64,000 nucleotides of DNA from Aquitalea magnusonii. Its GTDB lineage: Bacteria > Pseudomonadota > Gammaproteobacteria > Burkholderiales > Chromobacteriaceae. A model generated the notes under the pieces. That model was not told where the DNA came from. It saw only the letters and a program-made list of their open reading frames with translations, and did not search any database. Position 1 is the first letter of the stretch. The number at the start of each line of letters is the position of its first letter. Positions 8,244 through 18,450 of this stretch are shown here, piece by piece. Both the position numbers and the translations under genes were made by a program. The stretch lies in the NCBI RefSeq assembly GCF_002217795.2, contig NZ_AP018823.1, positions 4,464,001 to 4,528,000 on the forward strand, read 5' to 3'.

Positions 8244-9104
8244 ATGCAAGGGACATCCTTTGTCCCGCGCGCTGCCATGCCCCAATCCGAGCACGAATTT
8301 TCACGTCTCTTCCGCGCCGATGACATCGCGCCGCTGGAATGCCTGGATGCCTTTTACCGCGAACAGGTATTTGCACCGCATTTTCACGAAGAATATGTGG
8401 TGAATGCCCTGCTGGCCGGGGCACAGGCTTACCGCCACCGCGGGGGCAATCATATTGCCGGGGTGGGTGCGCTGGTGTTGATGAACCCCGGCGAGGTCCA
8501 CACCGGCGAGTGTGCGCACCAGCAAGGCTGGGCCTATCGCGGTTTCTATCCGTCAGCCAGCCTGATCGGCCAACTGGCGGCCGAAATCAGCGGCCAGTCT
8601 GGCGGCACACCGTATTTTCGCGACACCGTGGTGCTGGACCCGCAACTGGCCGCGCAACTGAACCAGCTGCATGCGCTGCTGCGTGACAGCCGGGACACCT
8701 TGCAGCGCGAATCGGCGCTGTATGCGGTGTTCAGCCAGGTGGTGTTACGCCATATGCAGATTGCCGAACGACCGCAGCGTCCCTGGCCACAGGCGGTGGA
8801 GCGCGCCCGGCAGATGCTGGCCGACTGTGTGGCGGACAATCTGTCGCTGGCCACGCTGGCGGCGGCCGTGGGCCTGTCGCCCTGGCAGCTCAACCGGCAG
8901 TTCTCCCGGCATCTGGGTTTGCCGCCGGTAGCCTGGCGCAATCAGTTGCGCGTGGTACGTGCCAGGCAAATGCTGGCCGGCGGTCATAGTCCGGCGGCTG
9001 CGGCGCAGGCACTGGGCTTTGCCGACCAGCCACACCTCACCCGTATTTTCCGTCAGGCGCTGGGCATCACCCCGGCGGCCTACCAGCGCAGCCTCCGGCG
9101 CTGA
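8244..9104 (+). CDS. AraC-family transcriptional regulator
   Basis: A 286-residue regulator with an N-terminal cupin-like ligand domain (PHFHEEYVVN, MNPGEVHTGE) and a C-terminal double helix-turn-helix (about 190-286; LSLATLAAAVGLSPWQLNRQ and QALGFADQPHLTRIFRQ), ending GITPAAYQRSLR as usual for the family. It probably controls the downstream GFA-azlC-azlD genes, and the shared 15-bp motif supports this. The start is uncertain: ATG 8277 would give 275 residues and fits the domain start equally well. Neither has a strong ribosome site. A GGGACA/TGTCCC inverted repeat lies at 8250-8266. The effector is unknown, possibly an amino acid. Confidence 0.88.
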   Translation: MQGTSFVPRAAMPQSEHEFSRLFRADDIAPLECLDAFYREQVFAPHFHEEYVVNALLAGAQAYRHRGGNHIAGVGALVLMNPGEVHTGECAHQQGWAYRGFYPSASLIGQLAAEISGQSGGTPYFRDTVVLDPQLAAQLNQLHALLRDSRDTLQRESALYAVFSQVVLRHMQIAERPQRPWPQAVERARQMLADCVADNLSLATLAAAVGLSPWQLNRQFSRHLGLPPVAWRNQLRVVRARQMLAGGHSPAAAAQALGFADQPHLTRIFRQALGITPAAYQRSLRR

Positions 9105-9106
9105 GC

Positions 9107-9121
9107 GCAAGATCGTTCAAG
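9107..9121. promoter_or_regulatory. Candidate AraC-regulator operator, copy 2
   Basis: Second exact copy of GCAAGATCGTTCAAG, two bases after the araC-type stop codon and 57 bp before the GFA start. It fits an activator site for the GFA-azlC-azlD transcript. See copy 1 at 8205. Confidence 0.5.
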
Positions 9122-9177
9122 CTGGCAAGCAATTGGCATGGTAGGGTAGGACTGTTCCCAATCATGATTCCCTGCCC

Positions 9178-9558
9178 ATGTCTTATACCGGCTCCTGTCA
9201 TTGCGGCGCAGTGCGCTTTCGTCTGCATGCCGAACCCGAAGAACTGACTACCTGTGATTGTTCGCTGTGCGTGAAAAAGAATGCGCTGATGACGCGGGTG
9301 CATGAAAGCCAGCTGGAGATCCTGTCCGGTAGCGATGCACTGAGCGAGTACCGCTGGAATACCGGCATTGCCCGCCATTTCTTTTGTCAGCACTGCGGTA
9401 TCTACACCTTCCATCGCAAACGGGCGATGCCGGATCACTACGGCGTGAACATTCATTGCCTGGATGATTTCGATTACCGCCACTTGCCGGTGCGTGCTAC
9501 AGAAGGGGCCAGCATGAGCCTGCATGCGGTATGGCCCGGCCCGCGGGAGGCATCATGA
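9178..9558 (+). CDS. GFA (CENP-V/GFA domain) family zinc protein
   Basis: A 126-residue protein of the GFA family, named for glutathione-dependent formaldehyde-activating enzyme. The zinc cysteine pattern is complete: Cys7 and Cys9 (CHC), Cys26, Cys28, Cys31 (CDCSLC) and Cys70, Cys73 (CQHC). Most small family members have no proven reaction, so formaldehyde chemistry should not be assumed. Its stop overlaps the start of azlC by 4 bp (ATGA), so it is translated together with an amino-acid exporter. The candidate operator at 9107 lies upstream. Confidence 0.88.
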   Translation: MSYTGSCHCGAVRFRLHAEPEELTTCDCSLCVKKNALMTRVHESQLEILSGSDALSEYRWNTGIARHFFCQHCGIYTFHRKRAMPDHYGVNIHCLDDFDYRHLPVRATEGASMSLHAVWPGPREAS

Positions 9559-10271
9559 CGCATGCCCTCAACCGTCGCGCGCTATTGCTGGAAGGTGCGC
9601 GTGATACCGTGCCCATGCTGGTGGGGGCAGCCCCGTTCGGGGTGATTTTCGGCACGCTGGCCATTGCGGCCGGCTTGTCCCCGGCCACTGCGCTTGGCAT
9701 GTCGGTGCTGGTGTTTGCCGGTTCTTCCCAGTTCATCGGCGTCAGCCTGATCGGTGCCGGCACTGCCTTGCCGGTGTTGTGGCTCACCACCTTTGTCGTA
9801 AACCTGCGTCATGCGCTGTACAGCGCCACCTTGCTGCCTTACGCCCGTGACTGGCCCTTGCGCTGGCGCTGGCCGCTGGCTTTCTGGCTGACCGATGAAA
9901 CCTTTGCCGTGGTGGAGCACCGCTTTCGCACCAAGGGGACGGATGGTGGCCAGTGGTACTGGCTGGCGTCGTCACTCGCCATGTATGGCAACTGGTTGTT
10001 CTGGACCATGGTGGGCGTGAGCCTGGGGCAGTCCTTGCCCGGTCTGGCCACGCTGGGGCTGGACTTTGCCATGGGGGCAACCTTTGCCGCCATCGTGGCA
10101 CCGCAGCTCAAACGCCGCCCGGCACTGGGTGCGGCACTGGCTGCCAGTGCGGTGGCCATGCTGGCGCGCGGCCTGCCGTACAAGCTGGACCTGATGCTGG
10201 CAGCCGTGGTGGGCGTGGCCACCGGCCTGCTGCTGGAGCAGTGGCACAAGGGCAAGGAGCAGACAGCATGA
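9555..10271 (+). CDS. azlC: AzlC-family amino acid exporter, large subunit
   Basis: A 238-residue membrane protein of the AzlC/BrnF family, which with AzlD exports branched-chain amino acids. Hallmarks are PMLVGAAPFGVIFGTLA near the start, FAGSSQFIGVSLIGAG, and NLRHALYSATLLPYAR. The ATG at 9555 is chosen because GGGAGG lies 6 bases upstream and it overlaps the GFA stop; an in-frame ATG at 9531 would add eight non-membrane residues. It overlaps azlD by 4 bp. The actual substrate is not readable from sequence. Confidence 0.92.
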   Translation: MTHALNRRALLLEGARDTVPMLVGAAPFGVIFGTLAIAAGLSPATALGMSVLVFAGSSQFIGVSLIGAGTALPVLWLTTFVVNLRHALYSATLLPYARDWPLRWRWPLAFWLTDETFAVVEHRFRTKGTDGGQWYWLASSLAMYGNWLFWTMVGVSLGQSLPGLATLGLDFAMGATFAAIVAPQLKRRPALGAALAASAVAMLARGLPYKLDLMLAAVVGVATGLLLEQWHKGKEQTA

Positions 10272-10588
10272 ATCACTGGCTTGCCATTGGCGGCATGATG
10301 CTGCTGACTGTATTGATTCGCGCCAGTTTTCTGGTGTTCGGCCAGCGACTGGCATTTCCCGACTGGCTGAACCGTGCGCTGCATTATGTGCCGGCCGCCG
10401 TATTGTCGGCACTGGTGGTACCGATGGCGCTGGCACCGGCCGGCACGGTGGACATCAGCCTGCACAACGCCTATTTGCCGGGCATCATCGTGGCGGCACT
10501 GGTGGCATGGAAAAGCGGAAAGACCTTGCTGGCGATTGTGATCAGCTTTGTGGTGTACGGGGCGTGGCGCTGGGGGCTGGGGCTGTAA
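10268..10588 (+). CDS. azlD: AzlD-family amino acid exporter, small subunit
   Basis: A 106-residue protein with about four membrane helices, partner of AzlC (BrnE/AzlD family). The LTVLIRASFLVFG start and the LHYVPAAVLSALVVP segment are typical. The ATG at 10268 overlaps the azlC stop (ATGA), showing translational coupling. It is the last gene of the GFA-azlC-azlD unit and converges on rodA. Confidence 0.91.
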   Translation: MNHWLAIGGMMLLTVLIRASFLVFGQRLAFPDWLNRALHYVPAAVLSALVVPMALAPAGTVDISLHNAYLPGIIVAALVAWKSGKTLLAIVISFVVYGAWRWGLGL

Positions 10589-10689
10589 GACCTGCTGACA
10601 GAACCCCGCTTGCTGTACAGTCTGCATCGGCGCGCCTTGGCGCGGATGCTCTACGCGGTTTGGTCTGCAGCGCCAGGTAACGCGTGATG

Positions 10690-10714
10690 GCCAGACCGGT
10701 GTGGACGGTCTGGC
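10690..10714. terminator. Hairpin between convergent azlD and rodA
   Basis: A perfect 9-bp stem (GCCAGACCG/CGGTCTGGC) with a 7-nt loop lies 6 bp beyond the rodA stop codon. Neither strand has a T-run, so it may act as a 3' stabiliser or need Rho rather than being a simple intrinsic terminator. Confidence 0.4.
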
Positions 10715-10720
10715 GACAGC

Positions 10721-11821
10721 TTAACGCCGGGCATTGCCTATGCTCATCAGCATGCCCATGCCGACAAACAGGGTGACGGTGGCGGTGCCACCATAGGAAA
10801 CAAAGGGCAGCGGCACGCCCACCACCGGCAGGATACCCGCCACCATGCCCATGTTGACGAAGGCATAGACAAAGAAGGACAGGGTGATGGCCCCGGCCAT
10901 GGCGCGGCCGTACAGGGTTTGCGCCCCGGCGGTGATCATCATGGCGCGGCTGAGCACCAGGGTGTACAGCACCACCAGCACGATATTGCCCACCAGGCCG
11001 AACTCCTCGGAATACACGGCAAAGATGAAGTCGGTGGTGCGTTCCGGAATGTAGTCCAGATGGGTCTGGGTGCCATTGAGCCAGCCCTTGCCCCAGGGGC
11101 CGCCGGAACCGATGGCAATCATCGACTGGATGATGTGGTAACCCGCGCCCAGCGGGTCTTCCATCGGGTCTATCATGGTCATCACCCGGCGGCGCTGGTA
11201 GTCATGCAACATGTTCCACACCACCGGCATGCTGGCACCTGCCGCCACCATCCCGCCCAGAATCACCTTCCACGGCAGGCCGACGAAGAACAGCACGAAA
11301 AAGCCGGACGCGGCAATCAGCATGGTGGTGCCAAGGTCGGGCTGCTTCAGCACCAGCGCGCAGGGAATGGCAATCATCACCGCCGCCACCAGGTAATGCC
11401 ACCAGCGCATGGATAGCTCGTATTTCTGGAAGAACCAGGCCAGCATCATCGGCAGGGCAATCTTCATGATTTCCGACGGCTGGATGCGGGTGATGCCCAG
11501 CTCCAGCCAGCGGGTAGAGCCGTTCACCGTCACGCCCTTGAAATGCACCGCCAGCAGCAATACCACGCCGATGCCGTAAATGGGCGGGGCAAAGTTCATG
11601 ATGCTTTGTGGCCGGCTGCGCGCCAGCAGCCACATGATGCCAAGCGACAGCAGGGTGTAGACCAGCTTGTTGTCGATCTTGTCCAGGCCCTGGTTGTTGG
11701 CCGAATACAGCACCACCAGGCTCAGGGCGAAAATCAGGCCCAGAATGATCATCAGCGGGCCATCCAGCGGGGCCTTGATGGCCAGCCACAGGCGTTTAAT
11801 CAGATGCGGCTGCAGCGTCAT
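10721..11821 (-). CDS. rodA: Rod-shape peptidoglycan glycosyltransferase RodA
   Basis: A 366-residue SEDS polymerase with about ten membrane helices. It polymerises lipid II into glycan strands during side-wall growth, paired with PBP2. SEDS signatures seen include TRWLELGITRIQPSEIMKI, a long loop with QRRRVMTMIDP, and the C-terminal GVPLPFVSYGGTATVT. It is last in mreB-mreC-mreD-mrdA-rodA, and its start lies 26 bp inside the mrdA 3' end. Distinguished from FtsW (29204) by this context. Confidence 0.96.
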   Translation of the reverse strand: MTLQPHLIKRLWLAIKAPLDGPLMIILGLIFALSLVVLYSANNQGLDKIDNKLVYTLLSLGIMWLLARSRPQSIMNFAPPIYGIGVVLLLAVHFKGVTVNGSTRWLELGITRIQPSEIMKIALPMMLAWFFQKYELSMRWWHYLVAAVMIAIPCALVLKQPDLGTTMLIAASGFFVLFFVGLPWKVILGGMVAAGASMPVVWNMLHDYQRRRVMTMIDPMEDPLGAGYHIIQSMIAIGSGGPWGKGWLNGTQTHLDYIPERTTDFIFAVYSEEFGLVGNIVLVVLYTLVLSRAMMITAGAQTLYGRAMAGAITLSFFVYAFVNMGMVAGILPVVGVPLPFVSYGGTATVTLFVGMGMLMSIGNARR

Positions 11822-13736
11822 CGGCGGTATCCATTGGCATGGTCTTCATGTCTCCGCTGATGGAGCCGGGGACCTTGCCGGTGATGTAGTAGTCGAACAG
11901 GCCGCGGGCGATCGGCGCGGCAGCGGCGGCACCAAAGCCGGCGTTTTCCACAATGATGGCCACGGCAATGCGTGGTTTCTCCACCGGGGCAAAGGCGACA
12001 AACCAGGAGTGGTCGCGGTATTGCTCGGCCAGGGCCGAAGCGTTGTACTTGGCACCTTGCTTGATGGCCACCACCTGGGCGGTACCGGTTTTGCCCGCCA
12101 TGGTATAGGGCAGGCCCACCCCCAGCCGCCAGGCGGTGCCGCCGGGTTTGAGCACCGACTGCATGGCGGCTTTCACGTACTCGAAGTTTTCCTGCTTGAA
12201 CGGCAGCACCCGGTCAGGCTTGGGGGCAATCAGCCGGCTCTTGCCGCTGCGCGCATCCACCACTTCCTGTACCAGGTGCGGTTTGTAGGCCACGCCGTCA
12301 TTGGCCAGCGTGGCGATGCCATTCGCCATTTGCAGCGGGGTGTAGGAGTTGAAGCCCTGGCCGATGCCGATGCTCACCACATCGGCCGGATACCAGCGGC
12401 GGAATTCTTCCTTGTAGCGGGCAAAGCGCTTGGCTTTCCATTCCTTGGTGGGCAGGACGCCGCTGGCTTCGCCGTCCAGATCGATGCCGGTGGGACGGCC
12501 GAGGCCGAACTGGCCGACGGTGGGCGCAATCTTGTCGATGCCCATGTCCCAGGCCAGCTTGTAGAAGAAGGTATCGCTGGACACCTGGATGGCCTTGGCC
12601 AGGTTGGCCGAGCCGTTGCCGTTCTTGTTACTGTCGCGGAACTGGTGGCTGGAGCCGGGCAGGGTGAAGTAGGCCGGTGCCGGACGTACATCATGCATGC
12701 CGATGGAGTGGGTTTCCAGCGCGGCCATGGCCATGAAGGGCTTGAAGGTGGAGCCGGGCGGGTAAGTGCCGCGCAGCGCGCGGTTGATCATCGGCTTTTG
12801 CCAGTCGTTGTTCAGCGCCGCCCAGCTCTGGCTGTCGATGCCGTCGATGAACAGATTGGGGTCGAAGCCCGGCTTGGACAGGAAGGCCAGCACACCGCCG
12901 GTTTGCGGGTCGATGGCCACCAGTGCGCCACGGCGGTTGCCAAACAATTTGTCGGCCACTTCCTGCAGGCGGATGTCCAGCGCCAGTTTCAGATTGTTGC
13001 CATTGACCGGCGGTGTGCGGCGCAGGCTGCGGATGGCGCGGCCGCCGGAGTCGGTTTCCACTTCTTCAAACCCCACCTGACCGTGCAGATCATCCTCGTA
13101 CACCGCTTCCAGGCCGGTTTTGCCGATGTAGTTGGTGCCCTTGTAATTGGTGGTCTTGTCTTCGTCGTCCAGCCGTTCCTGGTCTTTCTGGTTGATGCGG
13201 CCGATATAGCCCAGCACATGGCTGGTGAGTTCCTTGTACGGGTAGTCGCGGAACAGCCGCGCTTTCACCTGCACGCCGGGAAAGCGCCAGGCATTGGCCG
13301 CCACGCGGGCGGCTTCTTCCTCGGACAGCTTCACCTTGAGCGGGATGGATTCGAAATCCTTGGATTCACCCAGCAGCTTCTTGAACAGCTTTTCATCGCG
13401 CGGGGTGATGCTGACCAGTTTTTTCAGTTCGGCAATGGCACCGTTCATGTCCGGCATCTTGCTGGGCACCAGCTCCAGCGTGTAGGCGGAATAGTTTTGC
13501 GCCAGGATCACCCCGTTGCGGTCCATGATCAGGCCGCGGTTGGGCAGGATGGGCAGCAAGGAGATGCGGTTGTTTTGCGCCAGCGTGGAAAAGTGTTCGT
13601 ACTGGTACACCTGCAGCCAGACAAAACGGGCAAGCAGGATGCAGAACATCAGCAGCATGAAGACATAAGCCACAATCAGCCGAAGCTGGAACTGGCCGTC
13701 TTCCGCCTGCGGATTCTTGAAACGGGTAGGGCGCAC
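11796..13736 (-). CDS. mrdA: Penicillin-binding protein 2 (elongasome transpeptidase)
   Basis: A 646-residue class B PBP that cross-links peptidoglycan in the periplasm during elongation. One membrane helix (about 19-41) is followed by the pedestal domain and the transpeptidase domain with all motifs: SxxK at Ser329-Lys332 (STFK), SSD at 386-388 and KTGT at 549-552. It starts 3 bp after mreD ends and overlaps rodA by 26 bp, so it is translated with its SEDS partner. It ends in a charged Asp/Ala-rich tail. Confidence 0.96.
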   Translation of the reverse strand: MRPTRFKNPQAEDGQFQLRLIVAYVFMLLMFCILLARFVWLQVYQYEHFSTLAQNNRISLLPILPNRGLIMDRNGVILAQNYSAYTLELVPSKMPDMNGAIAELKKLVSITPRDEKLFKKLLGESKDFESIPLKVKLSEEEAARVAANAWRFPGVQVKARLFRDYPYKELTSHVLGYIGRINQKDQERLDDEDKTTNYKGTNYIGKTGLEAVYEDDLHGQVGFEEVETDSGGRAIRSLRRTPPVNGNNLKLALDIRLQEVADKLFGNRRGALVAIDPQTGGVLAFLSKPGFDPNLFIDGIDSQSWAALNNDWQKPMINRALRGTYPPGSTFKPFMAMAALETHSIGMHDVRPAPAYFTLPGSSHQFRDSNKNGNGSANLAKAIQVSSDTFFYKLAWDMGIDKIAPTVGQFGLGRPTGIDLDGEASGVLPTKEWKAKRFARYKEEFRRWYPADVVSIGIGQGFNSYTPLQMANGIATLANDGVAYKPHLVQEVVDARSGKSRLIAPKPDRVLPFKQENFEYVKAAMQSVLKPGGTAWRLGVGLPYTMAGKTGTAQVVAIKQGAKYNASALAEQYRDHSWFVAFAPVEKPRIAVAIIVENAGFGAAAAAPIARGLFDYYITGKVPGSISGDMKTMPMDTADDAAAASD

Positions 13737-13739
13737 GAC

Positions 13740-14243
13740 TTACACCGAGTGATGACGGTAAGGCAGCAGCAGCAGCTTGGTCAGCAGCGGCCACAGCAAA
13801 GCCCCGATCAGGGGTGGCAGGAAATAGCTCCAGCCGACAAAGGCAGAGCCGGTGAGCATGCGTGCCACCACCATGATGCTCTGGTTGCAGGCCATCAGCC
13901 CCAGCACGCTGAGCGCCTGCTGGCCGAGGTTGAACATGATCAGCTGGCGCTGGCGGCTCAGTGCCAGATAGGCGGTGACGGAGTAGGCCAGTGCGTGCTG
14001 GCCCAGCATGCCGGCGGTGGCGATATCCGCCACCAGCCCCATCAGGAAGGCAATGCCCACATTGACCCGGCGCGGCTGATTGATCAGCCAGTACAGCAAT
14101 ACCAGGCTGATGAAGTCCGGCAGCCAGCGGGTGGAGCCAAGCGGCAGCGGAATCATCTCCACCAGTACCGCCAGCAGCAGGGTCATGAAAATAAAGCGGC
14201 GCTTGACCGGCTTGAGCAATTCCTTGGGGCGGTCGAACGACAT
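13740..14243 (-). CDS. mreD: Rod shape-determining protein MreD
   Basis: A 167-residue integral membrane protein with about five to six helices, the usual MreD size. It is part of the MreBCD-RodA-PBP2 elongasome. Sequence conservation of the family is low, so the assignment rests on length, the membrane profile (MTLLLAVLVEMIPLPLG, YWLINQPRRVNVGIAFLMG) and its place directly between mreC (2 bp upstream) and mrdA (3 bp downstream). Confidence 0.93.
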   Translation of the reverse strand: MSFDRPKELLKPVKRRFIFMTLLLAVLVEMIPLPLGSTRWLPDFISLVLLYWLINQPRRVNVGIAFLMGLVADIATAGMLGQHALAYSVTAYLALSRQRQLIMFNLGQQALSVLGLMACNQSIMVVARMLTGSAFVGWSYFLPPLIGALLWPLLTKLLLLPYRHHSV

Positions 14244-14245
14244 GC

Positions 14246-15151
14246 TTACTCCGAATCGGCGGGCTTCTTGCCCTTGGTCTTTTTCACAGGCACGACCGGC
14301 TCGGCCGGGCGTGGCGGTGTCTGGCCCTTTTGCTGCAATACCAGCACATAGCGGGTTTGCTGCACACCGGCCAGCGGTTCGGTGGTGATGCGGCTGAAGG
14401 CCGCGCCGGCATTGCGTTCTACCTTGCTGACCCGCGCCACCGGCGTGCCTTCCTGGTACAGGCCGTCAATGCCAGAGGTGACAATGCTGTCACCTTCGCG
14501 CACATCGGCATGCAGCGGCAAGTAGCGGATTTCCACCCCGCCGCCATAGCCGTACAGGATGGCGCGCTCGCCGGTACGGGCAATCATCACCGGCACCATC
14601 TGGTTCTTGTCGATGATCAGCGTGACTTCGGCCGTCAGCGGCTGAACACGGGTAATCTGCCCCAGCAGGCCGCGCGCATCCACCACCGGTTGGCCCGCTT
14701 GCAAATTGGCATCGGCACCCTTGTCGATGATGATCTTGTAGGAGAAGGGGTCGCGACCGGTGTACAGGATTTCTGCCAGTTGGGCGGCATCGCTGCGTCC
14801 GGCCTTGATGGTATTCAGGTTGCGCAGTTCGGCCAGTTCGCGTTCCACGGTTTCCAGCCGGGCCAGGCGGGCGGACATTTCCAGCTGACGGGTACGCAAC
14901 TGCTCGTTTTCGCTTTTGAGATCGGCCTGCACGGTGAAGTAGTCGCCGACATGGCGCACGATGCCCAGCGGCATGTTGACAACACGCTGTAAGGGATAGA
15001 GCACCAGCGACATGCCATCGCGGGCCTGTTCCATCAGGCCGTAACGGCTATCACCCACCAAGAGCGCGATGGAGGCCAGCGCGCACAGGAACAGGCGCGT
15101 GCCGGGCTTGGGCCCGGAACGGAAAAAGCTGGGGGTGTTGGCGAAGTCCAT
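14246..15151 (-). CDS. mreC: Rod shape-determining protein MreC
   Basis: A 301-residue bitopic protein: a short cytoplasmic start, one helix near residues 19-37, a coiled coil (about 65-110), then the periplasmic beta-barrel domains with the conserved GLLGQITRV and a late TSGIDGLYQEG. It ends in a Lys/Pro-rich tail. It links MreB to PBP2 and RodA. The ATG at 15151 is chosen because an earlier in-frame ATG at 15187 would place coding sequence through the mreB-mreC hairpin. The spacing to mreB is 53 bp. Confidence 0.94.
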   Translation of the reverse strand: MDFANTPSFFRSGPKPGTRLFLCALASIALLVGDSRYGLMEQARDGMSLVLYPLQRVVNMPLGIVRHVGDYFTVQADLKSENEQLRTRQLEMSARLARLETVERELAELRNLNTIKAGRSDAAQLAEILYTGRDPFSYKIIIDKGADANLQAGQPVVDARGLLGQITRVQPLTAEVTLIIDKNQMVPVMIARTGERAILYGYGGGVEIRYLPLHADVREGDSIVTSGIDGLYQEGTPVARVSKVERNAGAAFSRITTEPLAGVQQTRYVLVLQQKGQTPPRPAEPVVPVKKTKGKKPADSE

Positions 15152-15161
15152 CAGGTGGTAT

Positions 15162-15182
15162 GCCGCCCCTTGACGGGGCGGC
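15162..15182 (-). promoter_or_regulatory. GC-rich hairpin between mreB and mreC
   Basis: An 8-bp perfect stem (GCCGCCCC/GGGGCGGC) with a 5-nt loop sits 10 bp before the mreC start on the minus strand. There is no T-run, so it is unlikely to end transcription outright. It could protect the mreB 3' end or lower mreC translation, giving more MreB than MreC. Confidence 0.45.
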
Positions 15183-15204
15183 AGCAACTCCGTTTAGGCA
15201 ACAA

Positions 15205-16558
<1,354 letters not shown>

Positions 16559-16846
16559 ATGTCTCTGACGCACCAGGATGTCGCGCGGATTGCCAAGCTT
16601 GCCCGCATCAACGTAAGCGATGAAGAAATCGCGGCAGTCGGCAACCAGCTTAACAATATTTTTGGCCTGATCGAGAAGATGCAGGCTGTCAACACCGATG
16701 GCATCGAACCGATGGCCCATCCGCAGGACGTAAGCCTGCGCCTGCGTGAAGACATCGTGACCCAGACCAATCAGCGGGAGGCTTTTCAGGCCATTGCCCC
16801 GCAGGTGGAAAAGGGCCTGTTCCTCGTTCCCAAGGTGATCGAGTGA
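16559..16846 (+). CDS. gatC: Asp/Glu-tRNA amidotransferase subunit C
   Basis: A 95-residue GatC, the small chaperone-like subunit that wraps around GatA and GatB. The family pattern is visible: [17 protein letters not shown] at the start, then [20 protein letters not shown]. With GatA and GatB it converts Glu-tRNA(Gln) or Asp-tRNA(Asn) to Gln-tRNA or Asn-tRNA. It is the first gene of gatC-gatA-orf-gatB; a terminator-like hairpin follows it before gatA. Confidence 0.96.
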   Translation: MSLTHQDVARIAKLARINVSDEEIAAVGNQLNNIFGLIEKMQAVNTDGIEPMAHPQDVSLRLREDIVTQTNQREAFQAIAPQVEKGLFLVPKVIE

Positions 16847-16871
16847 GTTTCAGAGCAATGGTGTTTCGGAT

Positions 16872-16897
16872 GGTTCCCAAGGGGAAACCGCTTTTTT
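16872..16897 (+). terminator. Terminator-like hairpin between gatC and gatA
   Basis: GGTTCCC pairs with GGGGAAACC (7 bp, one bulged A, 3-nt loop) and is followed by GC and six T. It lies 25 bp after the gatC stop inside the operon, so it could be a partial terminator or attenuator. A second small stem (GCCCG/CGGGC, 16911-16930) follows. Confidence 0.4.
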
Positions 16898-16973
16898 CGG
16901 AAACATCATTGCCCGCCCGACTTGCCGGGCGTACCCGCTCATCGATCCCAGCTTAACCGGATATCAAGACAAA

Positions 16974-18425
16974 ATGACGAACGCCACCCTCAAGCAACTG
17001 TCGCAACAACTGGCGGCGGGTGCGGTGTCGAGCGTGGAATTGGCCACGCAATACCTCGACCGCATCGAGGCGCTGAACCCGCAGCTGAACGCCTTCATTA
17101 CCGTGGACCGCGCCCGCACCCTGGCCGATGCCGCGGCGGCCGACGCTGCCCGTGCCGCGGGCAATGCCGGTCTGCTCACTGGTGTACCGATGGTACACAA
17201 GGACATCTTCTGCCAGCAGGGCTGGAAAACCAGTTGTGGCTCGAAGATGCTGGACAACTTCATCTCGCCCTATAACGCGCATGTGGTGGAGCAGTGCAAT
17301 GCCGCTGGCCTGATCACGCTGGGCCGCGCCAATATGGACGAATTCGCCATGGGCTCGTCCAATGAAAACAGCTACTACGGTGCCGTGAAAAACCCGTGGG
17401 ACCTGAACGCCATTCCCGGCGGCTCGTCCGGTGGTTCCGCCGCTGCTGTCGCTGCACGCCTGACGCCGGTGGCCACCGCCACCGACACCGGCGGCTCCAT
17501 CCGTCAGCCGGCCAGCCATTGCGGCGTCACCGGCATCAAGCCCACTTATGGCGTGGTATCGCGTTACGGCATGGTGGCTTATGCCTCCTCGCTGGATCAG
17601 GGCGGCCCGATTGCCCAGACGGCAGAAGACTGCGCGCTGATGCTGAACGTGATGGCCGGTTTCGACGAGCGTGACTCCACCAGCCTGGAACGTGCCCGTG
17701 AAGACTACACCCGCGAGCTGAACCAGCCGCTGGCCGGTTTGCGCGTGGGTCTGCCGCGCGAGTACTTTGCCGACGGCCTGGATGGCGACGTGGCTAAGGT
17801 GATTGAAGACGCTGTGGCCGAGCTGAAAAAGCAGGGCGCACAGGTGGTGGACATCAGCCTGCCCAACACCGAGCTGTCCATCCCGGCCTACTACGTGATT
17901 GCCCCGGCCGAGGCCTCCACCAACCTGTCGCGTTACGATGGCGTGCGTTACGGCCACCGTGCGGCAGAGTACAAGGACCTGGTGGACATGTATGAGAAGA
18001 CCCGCGCCGAAGGTTTTGGCGCCGAGGTCAAGCGCCGCATCCTGGTGGGCAGCTATGTGCTGTCGCACGGCTATTACGATGCCTACTACCTGAAGGCACA
18101 AAAGATCCGCCGCCTGATTGCCAATGACTTCACCGCCGCGTTCGCGCAGTGCGACGTGATCCTGGGGCCGGTGGCGCCGACTGCCGCCTTCAATATCGGC
18201 GAGAAATCCGGCGATCCGGTGCAGATGTACCTGTCGGACATCTACACCCTGTCGGTCAACCTGGCCGGCCTGCCCGGCATGAGCGTGCCCGCCGGTTTCG
18301 ACCGCCAGGGCCGCCCGGTGGGTTTGCAGATCATCGGCAATTATTTTGGCGAAGCAAAAATGCTGAATGTGGCGCACCAGTTCCAGTTGGCTACCGACTG
18401 GCATTGCCGTATGCCTAATCTCTAA
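16974..18425 (+). CDS. gatA: Asp/Glu-tRNA amidotransferase subunit A
   Basis: A 483-residue amidase-signature enzyme that releases ammonia from glutamine for the GatCAB transamidation. The Ser-cisSer-Lys triad is intact: Lys76 (VHKD), Ser151 (PGGSSGGSA) and Ser175 ([11 protein letters not shown]). It also has the oxyanion region and the late [11 protein letters not shown] motif. The spacing to gatC is 127 bp with a hairpin, and 25 bp separate it from the next small ORF. The C-terminal few residues (HCRMPNL) differ from common GatA endings. Confidence 0.97.
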   Translation: MTNATLKQLSQQLAAGAVSSVELATQYLDRIEALNPQLNAFITVDRARTLADAAAADAARAAGNAGLLTGVPMVHKDIFCQQGWKTSCGSKMLDNFISPYNAHVVEQCNAAGLITLGRANMDEFAMGSSNENSYYGAVKNPWDLNAIPGGSSGGSAAAVAARLTPVATATDTGGSIRQPASHCGVTGIKPTYGVVSRYGMVAYASSLDQGGPIAQTAEDCALMLNVMAGFDERDSTSLERAREDYTRELNQPLAGLRVGLPREYFADGLDGDVAKVIEDAVAELKKQGAQVVDISLPNTELSIPAYYVIAPAEASTNLSRYDGVRYGHRAAEYKDLVDMYEKTRAEGFGAEVKRRILVGSYVLSHGYYDAYYLKAQKIRRLIANDFTAAFAQCDVILGPVAPTAAFNIGEKSGDPVQMYLSDIYTLSVNLAGLPGMSVPAGFDRQGRPVGLQIIGNYFGEAKMLNVAHQFQLATDWHCRMPNL

Positions 18426-18450
18426 ATTCAGAGTTTGTGAGAGGATTGAG

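Noticed and set aside
11667..14351. 894-codon open frame on the plus strand across rodA, mrdA, mreD and mreC
   Set aside because: It is antisense to four certain genes, its composition is Gly/His/Gln-rich as expected from reversed GC-rich codons, and it has no domain or ribosome site.
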